Shown piece by piece: positions 25,636-33,671 of a stretch of 64,000 bases of DNA. Below the pieces are notes generated by a model. The model was given only the letters and a program-made list of their open reading frames with translations, had not been told where the DNA came from and made no database searches. Source of the stretch: an uncultured Prevotellaceae bacterium (GTDB taxonomy: Bacteria; Bacteroidota; Bacteroidia; Bacteroidales; Bacteroidaceae). Position 1 is the stretch's first letter. Each line of letters starts with the position of its first letter. The stretch is from positions 16,228 through 80,227 of the forward strand of contig CAMJQA010000004.1 of NCBI GenBank assembly GCA_946407895.1, given 5' to 3'. Made by a program: the position numbers and the translations under genes.

Positions 25636-26001
25636 ATGAAAGAAAAGAAATTTTTGACAAAGGCAGAGCATCAGGTAATGCTTATCCTTTGGAATTTGAA
25701 GGAAAAAGGTGGTTTCACGAATGACATTCTCAAAGGTTATGAAGAACCCAAGCCTGCTTACACCACATTGGCTACGTTCTTGAAGATTCTTGTAAACAAG
25801 GGTTTTGTCAAGTCAAGCAAGGTAGGTTCAATGCTCTATTTCACTCCCAAGGTTTCCAAGATGGATTACTGCAAGATTGTTATGGAGAAGGCCTGCAACG
25901 ACTATTTCGACGGCGACATCGTGAAGTTCTTCCAGTTCCTGGCTAAGAACAACGAACTGAACGATGATCAGAAAGCAGAAGTTTTGGAAGCTTTGAAATA
26001 A
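25636..26001 (+). CDS. BlaI/MecI-family winged-helix repressor
   Basis: A 121-residue protein with the family's N-terminal winged helix (LTKAEHQVMLILWNLKEKGG, YTTLATFLKILVNKGFV) and a C-terminal helical dimerisation part. Members bind DNA as dimers and are usually inactivated by a BlaR1/MecR1 sensor protease. No blaR1/mecR1 gene or beta-lactamase lies nearby, so this is an orphan regulator whose signal and targets cannot be read here. I chose the start at 25636 because the upstream extension would run through the promoter. It is a single-gene unit ending in a strong terminator. Confidence 0.86.
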   Translation: MKEKKFLTKAEHQVMLILWNLKEKGGFTNDILKGYEEPKPAYTTLATFLKILVNKGFVKSSKVGSMLYFTPKVSKMDYCKIVMEKACNDYFDGDIVKFFQFLAKNNELNDDQKAEVLEALK

Positions 26002-26030
26002 GCACTACAGTTATTAATGAGAGAAAAGGT

Positions 26031-26063
26031 AGAGGCGGTTCCCTGAGGGAATCGCCTCTATTA
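26031..26063 (+). terminator. terminator of the BlaI/MecI-type gene
   Basis: AGAGGCGGTTCCC pairs with GGGAATCGCCTCT around TGA, with a single G/T mismatch, then TATTATTT. Confidence 0.85.
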
Positions 26064-26078
26064 TTTACATCTCAGCCC

Positions 26079-26201
26079 ATTCTGCGCTTTGGCAGGCAGT
26101 TTATTCCGCGTTTTAGCCCTCTATTCCGCGCTTTAGCTCTCTATTCTGCGCTTTTGGTTTCCCTTTTGTGCTTTTGGTTTCCCTTCCGCGCTTTTGCTCT
26201 C
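26079..26201. repeat. degenerate 20-21-bp tandem repeat, about six units
   Basis: Units resembling TATTCCGCGCTTTAGCTCTC start near 26079, 26102, 26122, 26142, 26163 and 26183, with 70-90 percent agreement by eye. The array lies between two convergent genes, just past the upp stop. Function unknown. Confidence 0.75.
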
Positions 26202-26233
26202 AGCCAAAGCGTTGGCTTGCGGCCGATTGCGGG

Positions 26234-26905
26234 CTATCTGTTGCTTAATTTCTCGCCGAAAGCGAGGTCGCCGGCGTCGCCCAGGCCTGGCACGATGTAT
26301 GAGAACTCATTGAGGGTGGGGTCGATAGCTGCACACCAGAGGGTGATGTCATCGCGGTCGGCATAGCGCTGTGTCAGGTGGTCAACGCCCTGCTGGCTGG
26401 CTATGATGCAGGCCAGGTGAATCTGCGAGGGCGTGCCGCGCGTTACGAGGGCCTCGAGGGCGAGTTCCAGGCTTTCGCCCGTGGCCAGCATGGGGTCGAC
26501 GAGGAGCAGTATGCGTCCGTTCAGGTCGGGGGTGACGATGTATTCGATGTGAACGTCCACCTGTCGCTGAGCTTTGTCCTTATAATAACGGAATGCGCTG
26601 ACGAAGGCATTGTCGGCGCCGTCGAAGACGTTGAGGAATCCCTGGTGATGCGGCAGGCCGGCCCGAAAGACCGTGCCGACGACCACTTGCTCCCGCGGAA
26701 GCACCATATTAGCCTCGCCAAGGGGTGTTTTCACTACGCGCTCGGCATAGGGCAGCTGCTTGCTTATCTCGTATGCCTGAATCTCGCCAATGCGCTCGAG
26801 GTTGCGACGGAACCGCATGCGATCCTTCTGCACGTTTACGTCGCGCAATTCAGCGACGAACTGGTTCATTACGCTCGTCGACTGACCCATATTAATTACC
26901 TTCAT
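26234..26905 (-). CDS. upp: uracil phosphoribosyltransferase
   Basis: A 223-residue pyrimidine-salvage enzyme making UMP from uracil and PRPP. The PRPP-binding loop is LLVDPMLATGESL (near residue 134) and the uracil-binding C-terminal loop is YIVPGLGDAGDLAFG. The chosen ATG at 26905 gives MKVINMGQ; an in-frame ATG five codons later is equally possible. It is a single gene behind its own promoter, divergent from pckA. Confidence 0.95.
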   Translation of the reverse strand: MKVINMGQSTSVMNQFVAELRDVNVQKDRMRFRRNLERIGEIQAYEISKQLPYAERVVKTPLGEANMVLPREQVVVGTVFRAGLPHHQGFLNVFDGADNAFVSAFRYYKDKAQRQVDVHIEYIVTPDLNGRILLLVDPMLATGESLELALEALVTRGTPSQIHLACIIASQQGVDHLTQRYADRDDITLWCAAIDPTLNEFSYIVPGLGDAGDLAFGEKLSNR

Positions 26906-26954
26906 TTGATTTATTTGCTTTTAGTGTTGGTTATATATTCACATTTTCAGCATG

Positions 26955-26986
26955 CAAAAATAGCAAAAAGTTTTCTTAATTGCCAA
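26955..26986 (-). promoter_or_regulatory. promoter of upp
   Basis: Minus-strand TTG (26984-26986), 21 nt, then TATTTTTG (26955-26962). The predicted leader is about 40 nt. Confidence 0.7.
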
Positions 26987-27079
26987 CTCGGCTTCGCAAA
27001 ATTAGCATTAAAAAGAAAATATGTATTGCGAGGGGGCAAAAAAAGTGCCTGACCGTTTCGTTAGTTCAAAAGAAAAGCG

Positions 27080-27087
27080 TACCTTTG
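27080..27087 (+). promoter_or_regulatory. promoter of pckA
   Basis: TACCTTTG, a perfect -7 box. It gives pckA a leader of about 115 nt that contains the direct repeat AGGTAGAA (near 27153 and 27163). No riboswitch-like fold was recognised in the leader. Confidence 0.65.
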
Positions 27088-27206
27088 TGCCGCTTTTGCG
27101 ACCGAATTGGTTTTACTGGATTAAAATCGGGCCGGAAGCAGATGTTTTTGAGGTAGAATAAGGTAGAAGATATTATATTTAACTATAAATAATTTAAGGT
27201 AAAAGT

Positions 27207-28820
27207 ATGGCAACATTAGATCTTACAAAGTATGGCATCACGGGGTCCACCGTGATTGCCCACAACCCTTCCTACGAATTCCTCTTCAAGGAGGAGATGA
27301 AATCCGAGCTTACCGGCTATGACAAGGGCCAGCTCACTGAGTTGGACGCCGTGAACGTGATGACAGGCATCTTCACGGGCCGTTCGCCTAAGGACAAGTA
27401 CATCGTGAAGGACGCCCAGAGCGCCGACAAGGTGTGGTGGACGACAGAGGACTACCCCAACGACAACCACCCCATGTCGGAGGAAGTATGGGCCAAGGTG
27501 AAGGAGATAGCCGTAAAGGAGCTGTGCAACAAGGAGCTCTATGTGGTCGACGCCTTCTGCGGCGCCAACGAGGCCACCCGTCTGCGCGTGCGCTTCATCG
27601 TAGAGGTGGCATGGCAGGCACACTTCGTGAAGAACATGTTCATCCAGCCCACAGCCGAGGAACTGGAGAAGTTCGAGCCCAACTTCGTCATCTACAACGC
27701 CTCGAAGGCAAAGGTTGAGAACTACAAGGAGCTGGGCATGCGCTCGGAAACGTGCGCTGCGTTCAATACCACCACGCGCGAGCAGGTAATCATCAACACC
27801 TGGTACGGCGGCGAGATGAAGAAGGGCATGTTCTCGATGATGAACTACTACCTGCCCCTGCAGGGCATCGCATCCATGCACTGCTCGGCCAATACCGATA
27901 TGGAGGGCAAGAACACCGCCATCTTCTTCGGTCTTTCCGGCACGGGTAAGACTACCCTCTCCACCGACCCCAAGCGTCTGCTCATCGGCGACGATGAACA
28001 CGGCTGGGACGACGAGGGCGTGTTCAACTTCGAGGGCGGATGCTACGCCAAGGTCATCAACCTCGACAAGGAGAGCGAGCCCGACATCTACAATGCCATC
28101 CGCCGCGATGCACTGCTGGAGAACGTTACGGTGGACGCCCAGGGCAAGATTGACTTCGCCGACAAGAGCGTGACGGAGAACACGCGCGTGAGCTACCCCA
28201 TCAACCACATCGAGAAGATTGCCCAGAAGGTGAACGGCAAGAGCGCCGGCCCCGATGCAAAGAACGTCATCTTCCTCTCGGCCGACGCATTCGGCGTGCT
28301 GCCTCCCGTCAGCATACTGACGCCCGAGCAGACGAAGTACTACTTCCTCAGCGGCTTCACAGCCAAGCTGGCAGGCACCGAGCGCGGCATCACCGAGCCC
28401 ACGCCCACCTTCAGCGCCTGCTTCGGACAGGCCTTCCTGGAGCTGCACCCCACCAAATATGCCGAGGAGCTGGTCAAGAAGATGGAGAAGAGCGGCGCAA
28501 AGGCCTACCTGGTGAATACCGGCTGGAACGGCACGGGCAAGCGCATCAGCATACGCGATACGCGCGGCATCATCGATGCCATCCTGGGCGGGGCCATACT
28601 GAAGGCTCCCACCAAGAAGATTCCCTACTTCGACCTGGAGGTTCCCACACAGCTCGACGGCGTGGCATGGGGCATCCTGGACCCCCGCGACACGTACCAG
28701 AACCGTGCCGAGTGGGAGGAGAAGGCTAAGGACCTGGCAGCCCGCTTCATCAAGAACTTCAAGAAGTACGAGGGCAACGAGGCCGGCAAGGCACTGGTAG
28801 CAGCCGGTCCGAAGCTGTAA
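27207..28820 (+). CDS. pckA: phosphoenolpyruvate carboxykinase (ATP)
   Basis: A 537-residue enzyme converting oxaloacetate and PEP with ATP/ADP. In Bacteroidales it mainly runs toward oxaloacetate as the CO2-fixing step of succinate fermentation. The nucleotide loop [13 protein letters not shown] (near residue 245), the metal/substrate block [20 protein letters not shown] and the conserved [14 protein letters not shown] are all present. Length is normal. It is a single gene with a long leader, strongly GC-biased codon use and a very long antisense open frame, a side effect of that codon use. Confidence 0.98.
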   Translation: MATLDLTKYGITGSTVIAHNPSYEFLFKEEMKSELTGYDKGQLTELDAVNVMTGIFTGRSPKDKYIVKDAQSADKVWWTTEDYPNDNHPMSEEVWAKVKEIAVKELCNKELYVVDAFCGANEATRLRVRFIVEVAWQAHFVKNMFIQPTAEELEKFEPNFVIYNASKAKVENYKELGMRSETCAAFNTTTREQVIINTWYGGEMKKGMFSMMNYYLPLQGIASMHCSANTDMEGKNTAIFFGLSGTGKTTLSTDPKRLLIGDDEHGWDDEGVFNFEGGCYAKVINLDKESEPDIYNAIRRDALLENVTVDAQGKIDFADKSVTENTRVSYPINHIEKIAQKVNGKSAGPDAKNVIFLSADAFGVLPPVSILTPEQTKYYFLSGFTAKLAGTERGITEPTPTFSACFGQAFLELHPTKYAEELVKKMEKSGAKAYLVNTGWNGTGKRISIRDTRGIIDAILGGAILKAPTKKIPYFDLEVPTQLDGVAWGILDPRDTYQNRAEWEEKAKDLAARFIKNFKKYEGNEAGKALVAAGPKL

Positions 28821-28880
28821 CAGGGAGACGTCGCGGCCAAGCGCCCCGCGCCGTTTGCGGCCGGGGGGCGAGGCTGTAAC

Positions 28881-28960
28881 GCAGCCGGAAACAGCGTGTC
28901 TCACACGCGCTGTTAGCTGCCGGCCCCGAAAGGGGACTGGCTCGCAAAGATTTTTTTTTT
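28881..28960 (+). terminator. terminator region after pckA
   Basis: A long hairpin (GCAGC...AACAGCG paired with CGCTGTT.GCTGC, 28881-28920) and a second short one (CCCC-GAAA-GGGG, 28924-28935) precede a run of T at 28951-28960. A further hairpin with a T-run, CGCC/GGCG then CTTTTTT, lies near 28980-29008. Confidence 0.65.
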
Positions 28961-29046
28961 CATTTTTGGAAGGGGCAGTCGCCGTGATGGCGGCCGCCTC
29001 TTTTTTCTTGTGTGTGTGGGGGAGCAAACGCAGAATGAAGTTCACT

Positions 29047-30738
29047 TCAATCCTGCTTATAATCTTTCGCGTAGTTGAGCGTTGTGTCGGCCTGCAGGTC
29101 ATAGAACTCTGTCGTTGGCAGCTCCACCCTCTCCGGGCTGCATCCCACGCCCACGTAGCCCAGCGGGTGGTATCCGCCCTGCAGGTAGTTGGTGTTGGCA
29201 AACCTCAGGGTGGGGCGGTTGCATGCCGGGTCCAGTATGCCAACGGCCAGTATATACGTGCCGCTCTTCACCTCTTGTGGCAATCTGAACGACCCACAGA
29301 GCCGGTTTCCCGCTGGCTGTAGCCTGTATGCCCCAGTCCTGCTGTCCCAATCCTCTCCGGGCATCCAGGCCGAGATGTGTGCCCTGCTGAACCTCTTCTT
29401 CCAAACCGGCTGGCGGCTTCTGGCGTCGAGCAGCGCCAGCTCTACAGGCCAGTCATAATAGAAGGGCGACGAGCCCCGGTTCTCCACTTCTATGCCGACT
29501 CTGAACCTGCGCCCCCGTTTAAGCTGCCGGGGGAATGTGGCTTGCGTCATGACGAACCTGTAGCCCATAGCCTTCTGCAGTTCGCCGGCCCGCGCCATGA
29601 AGAGCGAGTCGGAGAAGTCGGCCCATGTGACGCCGCCCAGGTGGTTGCAGTGAAGGTTGCGCACCTGCTCCATCGTCCTGCTGAACGTCAGGCTGTCCTT
29701 CAGGCAGTCCTCCAGGCTGCGGAAACCATTCAGTTGCAGGGTGCCCCAGTTCCATGTAATCTCGCCTCCCACAGGGCAGTTGCGCCAGTAGTCGCCCCGG
29801 TGGAGCATCTCCCTGTATCCGCGCCCCTCTTCCTCGGGCTGTGCCCACGAGTCCCAGTAAATGCCGAAGTCGTAGTCGTTGAACTCATATGCATATCTCA
29901 CCATGACCTTCTTGTTGCGGAATGCCTCCCTGAACGCATCGCCCAGCACCTTCTGCATACCCGGAATCCACGTTCTGCCCGCCACATGGCGAGGCTCGTC
30001 GTGCGGCGGATAGACGGTTGACAGGTCGGGGTCATGATGCTCTCCCCATTCCCCTATGATTCCCATCTCCACGTATGCCACGCGCGGATCGTTGTCCCAT
30101 GCCTGTCCCAGCTTGCGCACCAGTGCCCGCACCCTGTCGGGGAACCTCGGGTCGAAGTATCCGCCGCTGATGCAAGCAAGCGAGTCGGCCTCCTCCACGT
30201 ATGCTCCTGGCGACCCCGGTCTCTGCCTGTACGGGCCTGTTTCGCCAGGCATGTCGGCGGGCCAGTGCCATCCGTTCAGGTCGTAGGGGTTATGCGGATT
30301 CTTGGCTTGCCCGCCGTGCCAGGGTTCCATCCATACGATGAATACGCGGGGTATGACCTTCACGTTCTGCTCCTCTACGCCCGCCCATAGTCGGTTTGAG
30401 CAGGCAACGACGGTAGCCACGCTGTCCCCCGCATCCCGCTCCAGCATGTTCCAGGGCATATACTCCTTTATCATCGAGCCGAAGGGGTAGGGGTAGTCAG
30501 GCCTGCGGCGGTCGCTCCCCCTCATGAAGAACTCGCGGAATCCCTTCATGGGGTTGCGCATAGCCCCGGGGTATTCAGCCATGCTGACCATAACCCTGTT
30601 CTTGTCGGCAATCGCGCAGTACGAACTGCCGCCAGCCGTCGCACGCGCCCCGCCAGCGTTTTGTGATGATGCCTCTATGCTTATTGTGGCCAGTGCCAGG
30701 GCACAGAGGCCAGCCCTTCTCAGAAGTGTCTTGTTCAT
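29047..30738 (-). CDS. DUF4832-type secreted glycosidase-like protein
   Basis: A 563-residue exported protein (signal MNKTLLRRAGLCALALATIS, cleavage near ASSQN). The N-terminal half looks like a TIM barrel: NPMKGFREFF, VIPRVFIVWMEPW, then VAYVEMGIIGEWGEHHD with candidate catalytic Glu residues. The C-terminal half is a beta-sandwich with a PRQLKRGRRFRVGIEVENRG block, as in DUF4874/DUF4832 proteins. The enzymatic activity of this family is not established to my knowledge. The true start is the ATG at 30738, because it overlaps the histidine kinase stop (ATGA) and gives a signal peptide. Being coupled to a regulator gene is unusual for such a protein. Confidence 0.8.
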   Translation of the reverse strand: MNKTLLRRAGLCALALATISIEASSQNAGGARATAGGSSYCAIADKNRVMVSMAEYPGAMRNPMKGFREFFMRGSDRRRPDYPYPFGSMIKEYMPWNMLERDAGDSVATVVACSNRLWAGVEEQNVKVIPRVFIVWMEPWHGGQAKNPHNPYDLNGWHWPADMPGETGPYRQRPGSPGAYVEEADSLACISGGYFDPRFPDRVRALVRKLGQAWDNDPRVAYVEMGIIGEWGEHHDPDLSTVYPPHDEPRHVAGRTWIPGMQKVLGDAFREAFRNKKVMVRYAYEFNDYDFGIYWDSWAQPEEEGRGYREMLHRGDYWRNCPVGGEITWNWGTLQLNGFRSLEDCLKDSLTFSRTMEQVRNLHCNHLGGVTWADFSDSLFMARAGELQKAMGYRFVMTQATFPRQLKRGRRFRVGIEVENRGSSPFYYDWPVELALLDARSRQPVWKKRFSRAHISAWMPGEDWDSRTGAYRLQPAGNRLCGSFRLPQEVKSGTYILAVGILDPACNRPTLRFANTNYLQGGYHPLGYVGVGCSPERVELPTTEFYDLQADTTLNYAKDYKQD

Positions 30739-32090
30739 AGCGTCCCCGAGCTCCTCATTCCCTTCCCCGCCTCCCTGAGCCAGATGCGGAAGCGGGTTAG
30801 CCCGTCGGCATCTGTGCGGAGCGAGAAGCGGCACTGGTGGCGGCGCAATACCTCGCGCACCAGCAGCAGGCCCAGCCCGCTGCCCCTGGGCTTGGTCGTG
30901 AAGAAGGGGGTGAAGAGGCTTCGCTCCACCTTCTCCGTTATACCCGAGCCATTGTCGGCAATGATGATGCAGGCGGGGCTGGCCTGTGTCTCTATCCATA
31001 TCTGTCGGGGATTCGATCCCTCGCTCTCCACGGCGTTCTTCAGTATGTTCACCAGCGCCTGCATCATCAGCTCTGCGTCGCACATCACCCTGGGGTTCTC
31101 GTTGCAGAGAGAGAAATGCAGCTTGGCCTGGCTACGCGAGCAGAGCGACTCCAGGAAAAGGCGGTTCGACTCTACCAGGTCGTTCAGTCCTACGGGCATC
31201 AGGTTGGCTTCGGGCACCTTTACCACACTGGCAAACCTGGTGATAAAGGCCGAAAGGGCATCGCAGCGTTCGGCACAGGCTTCCAGTGCCCCGGCTGCCT
31301 CCTGGTGCTGCGGTTCGGAAGATAGTTCCTGATGTGTCATGTCCAGGATGGAACGGGCCGTAGCCATACTGTTGTTCACCTCGTGCGCTATCATGCGAAT
31401 GACCCGTTCGTATGCCTCGCGCTGTGCATTCATCACTTCTTCCGTCAGGCTCTCTACGAGCAGGAAGGGATGCGAGAAACCCCTGTCGGGGAACGCGGAG
31501 CGCGTAAGCCTGTAGATATGAGCATCGTTTGTTCCGGTGGTCAGCGACTCTCCCTCCTTCAGTTCCGCCAGGCGGGTGGCCAGCGGACTGTCCAGTTCGG
31601 CAGGCATCTTGCCCTCTGCCGTCCCGCTCACTGCCAGCAGACGTACGGCAGCCGGATTCATACTCTGTACCCTCCCGTCCAGGTCGAGCATGACTACGCC
31701 CATGGGCGATACGCTCACCAGCAGGTCGAGCAGTCGTTCCTGCTCCCGCACATGGAGTCTCTCCTCCCTGAGTCGCCCCATCATACTATTGAAGACCTCT
31801 ACCACCCGGTCCGCCTCGGGTTGCCCTACGGGACTTAACCTGCTGGAGAAGTCCTGCTCCCGCAGCAGCGACATGCCGTCGGTCAGCGCCCTCATGGGCC
31901 GCATCATACGGCGATGCAGGATGGGCAATAGGACGAGGAGGCACAGAGCCAGGTAGAAGGCCCACCCCCACAGACCCCCTCTGCCCATTAGGGCCTCCTG
32001 CGGACCGAGGGAGGGGAGCAGGCTGTATAGCAGCAGTAGCAAGAGGGCATATACTGCTATCATTATTATATATGTGCTTTTTCCCTTCAT
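30735..32090 (-). CDS. NtrB/NtrY-like membrane histidine kinase
   Basis: A 451-residue sensor kinase. Two membrane helices (about 7-25 and 41-58) enclose a very short periplasmic loop, followed by a HAMP-like linker (60-112), a PAS domain (about 122-215), the H-box IRMIAHEVNNSMATARSIL (His at about 236) and an ATPase domain with DNGSGI and FFTTKPRGSGLGL. The HEVNN form of the H-box is typical of kinases that partner sigma-54 activators. Its start overlaps the activator's stop (ATGA) and its stop overlaps the DUF4832 start, so all three are coupled. With almost no periplasmic domain, it probably senses the membrane or a cytoplasmic PAS ligand. Confidence 0.9.
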   Translation of the reverse strand: MKGKSTYIIMIAVYALLLLLLYSLLPSLGPQEALMGRGGLWGWAFYLALCLLVLLPILHRRMMRPMRALTDGMSLLREQDFSSRLSPVGQPEADRVVEVFNSMMGRLREERLHVREQERLLDLLVSVSPMGVVMLDLDGRVQSMNPAAVRLLAVSGTAEGKMPAELDSPLATRLAELKEGESLTTGTNDAHIYRLTRSAFPDRGFSHPFLLVESLTEEVMNAQREAYERVIRMIAHEVNNSMATARSILDMTHQELSSEPQHQEAAGALEACAERCDALSAFITRFASVVKVPEANLMPVGLNDLVESNRLFLESLCSRSQAKLHFSLCNENPRVMCDAELMMQALVNILKNAVESEGSNPRQIWIETQASPACIIIADNGSGITEKVERSLFTPFFTTKPRGSGLGLLLVREVLRRHQCRFSLRTDADGLTRFRIWLREAGKGMRSSGTL

Positions 32091-33481
32091 TTTATCCCGT
32101 ATCTTTCCATTCTGCGATAGAGGGCCCCGCGGCTGAGTCCCAGTGTCTGGGCTACACGGCTTACGTTTCCATCGCACTGCCTCAGGGCTTCTATAATGGC
32201 CTGGCGCTCCTGGTCTTCCAGTGTGAGCAAACCTTCCCCGGCCCTGTTCTCCACTTCTGCCCTTGGTTCCTGCTCCACCTGCCGCTCGAAGTCTTCCCGT
32301 CCCAGCCAGCTCTTCTGGCTGACCAGCAATGTACGCTCCACCACATTCTTCAGCTGCCGTATGTTTCCGGGCCAGGGCAGGCTGCTCAGGTACTGCTCTG
32401 CCTCGGGCAGCAGCTGGGCCGTGTAGGGTATAGCCTGGGTGCGCCCTGCCTGGCTGATGAAGTGGCGAGCCAGCAGCGGAACGTCCTGGCGCCGCTCCCT
32501 GAGTGCCGGCAGCCGCAGGGTGATGAGGTTGATGCGGTAGTAGAGGTCCTCGCGGAAACGTCGCTCCCGGATGAGCCCCGGCAGGTCGGCATTCGTGGCG
32601 CATACCACACGCACATCCACCTGGCGCGGCCGGGTGTCGCCCAGTGGCTCGAATGTGTGGTCTTGAAGTACCCTGAGCAGCTTTACCTGGCTGCCCATAT
32701 CGAGGTCGCCTATCTCGTCCAGGAAGATGGTGCCGCCGTCGGCTACGGCGAAACGTCCCTCGCGGTCTGTGTTGGCTCCTGTGAAGGCTCCCTGCCGATA
32801 GCCGAACATCTCGCTCTCGAAGAGGGACTGCGACATGCCGCCCAGGTTCACCTTCACGAATCGCTTGCCGCTGCGCCGACTTAGGCGGTGCACGGCTTCG
32901 GCTATCAGTTCCTTGCCCGTCCCGCTCTCGCCGGTGATGAGCACACTGGCATTCGTGGGTGCTATGCGGCGCACGGTATCGAGCACCTGCAACAGGGCCG
33001 GCGAGCGTCCCACGATGGTGGGGGATCCGTCGGGCAGTCCATCTCCCTGCCCCTCGGCGGCGGAGTGGGGATTGGGCCGCCCCCCCTTCCTGTCTTTTGC
33101 GGGAGGCGGGTTTTCTGTAATCTCCAGGGCATTCTCTATCTGTTGCATCAGCGCGGCATTGTTCCAGGGCTTCGTCACAAAGTCGAAGGCTCCCGCCCGC
33201 ATACCTTTCACCGCCAGCTGGATGCTGCCCCAGGCCGTCATCAGTATAACGGGTACGTCGGGCTGGAAGAGCTTCACCTGCTGCAGCAGCACGAGCCCCT
33301 CGTCGCCCGAGGTGGTCAGCGAGTAGTTCATATCCATCAGGATGAGGCGCGGTTTCTGCTGCTTCACTATGGCTATGGCCTCCCTTGGCGAGGCCACCGC
33401 ATGTGGCTCGTATCCGGCACGGCGGAGCATCATTGTCAGTGATGTACGGATGCCTATGTCATCGTCTATTATCAGTATCAT
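32087..33481 (-). CDS. sigma-54-dependent response regulator (NtrC family)
   Basis: A 464-residue activator. The receiver domain (1-115) has the acidic pocket at IIDDD, the phospho-Asp at about 50 (LILMDM), and Thr82 and Lys104. The AAA+ domain has GESGTGKE (184-191), the sigma-54 contact loop GAFTGA (231-236) and GGTIFLDEIGDL. A FIS-type helix-turn-helix (GNVSRVAQTLGLSRGALYRR) ends the protein. It should turn on RpoN promoters after phosphorylation by the adjoining kinase. The likely target is the efflux operon just upstream (promoter at 39771-39785). I chose the ATG at 33481, where the promoter box ends 5 nt before it; the longer frame to 33547 lies upstream of that promoter. Confidence 0.93.
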   Translation of the reverse strand: MILIIDDDIGIRTSLTMMLRRAGYEPHAVASPREAIAIVKQQKPRLILMDMNYSLTTSGDEGLVLLQQVKLFQPDVPVILMTAWGSIQLAVKGMRAGAFDFVTKPWNNAALMQQIENALEITENPPPAKDRKGGRPNPHSAAEGQGDGLPDGSPTIVGRSPALLQVLDTVRRIAPTNASVLITGESGTGKELIAEAVHRLSRRSGKRFVKVNLGGMSQSLFESEMFGYRQGAFTGANTDREGRFAVADGGTIFLDEIGDLDMGSQVKLLRVLQDHTFEPLGDTRPRQVDVRVVCATNADLPGLIRERRFREDLYYRINLITLRLPALRERRQDVPLLARHFISQAGRTQAIPYTAQLLPEAEQYLSSLPWPGNIRQLKNVVERTLLVSQKSWLGREDFERQVEQEPRAEVENRAGEGLLTLEDQERQAIIEALRQCDGNVSRVAQTLGLSRGALYRRMERYGIK

Positions 33482-33486
33482 GGTTG

Positions 33487-33518
33487 CAAAGGTACGATTA
33501 AGCGAGCGAAATACCAAA
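33487..33518 (-). promoter_or_regulatory. promoter of the activator gene, with little or no leader
   Basis: Minus-strand TTTG (33515-33518), 20 nt, then TACCTTTG (33487-33494) is a textbook match. Only five bases separate the -7 box from the ATG at 33481, so the transcript should be leaderless or nearly so. The -33 TTTG abuts the outer stem of the hairpin element at 33518-33590. Confidence 0.75.
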
Positions 33519-33590
33519 TTTTGGAGCAGCGAGAGCAAACAAAACACGTTTTGTTATGCCGAGTCGTGACAAAATAAGACCATAGGTCAA
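33518..33590 (-). repeat. covarying hairpin element, copy A
   Basis: Read on the minus strand: GACCTATGGTC head, outer helix arm ATTTTG, block TCACGACTCGGCA, inner helix AACAAAAC/GTTTTGTT, block GCTCTCGCTGCTC, outer arm CAAAAT. Both helices are perfect. It lies directly upstream of the activator promoter and next to copy E. Confidence 0.85.
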
Positions 33591-33596
33591 ATTTAT

Positions 33597-33669
33597 TTGG
33601 ATATTTCCGAGCGAAAGGATCACGAACTATGTTCGCTTGGCTCGTCCAAGACTTTCGACCGCAGGTCAA
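33597..33669 (-). repeat. covarying hairpin element, copy E (diverged)
   Basis: Minus strand: GACCTGCGGTC head, outer arms TTGGA/TCCAA, inner stem CGAAC/GTTCG with bulged bases, and diverged blocks (CGAGCCAAG and TTTCGCTCGG). It begins 3 nt after the TolC stop and lies in tandem with copy A. Confidence 0.65.
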
Positions 33670-33671
33670 AG

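Noticed and set aside
27216..29201. 661-codon open frame on the minus strand opposite pckA
   Set aside because: Antisense to a certain housekeeping gene; the His/Leu/Val-rich translation has no domain.
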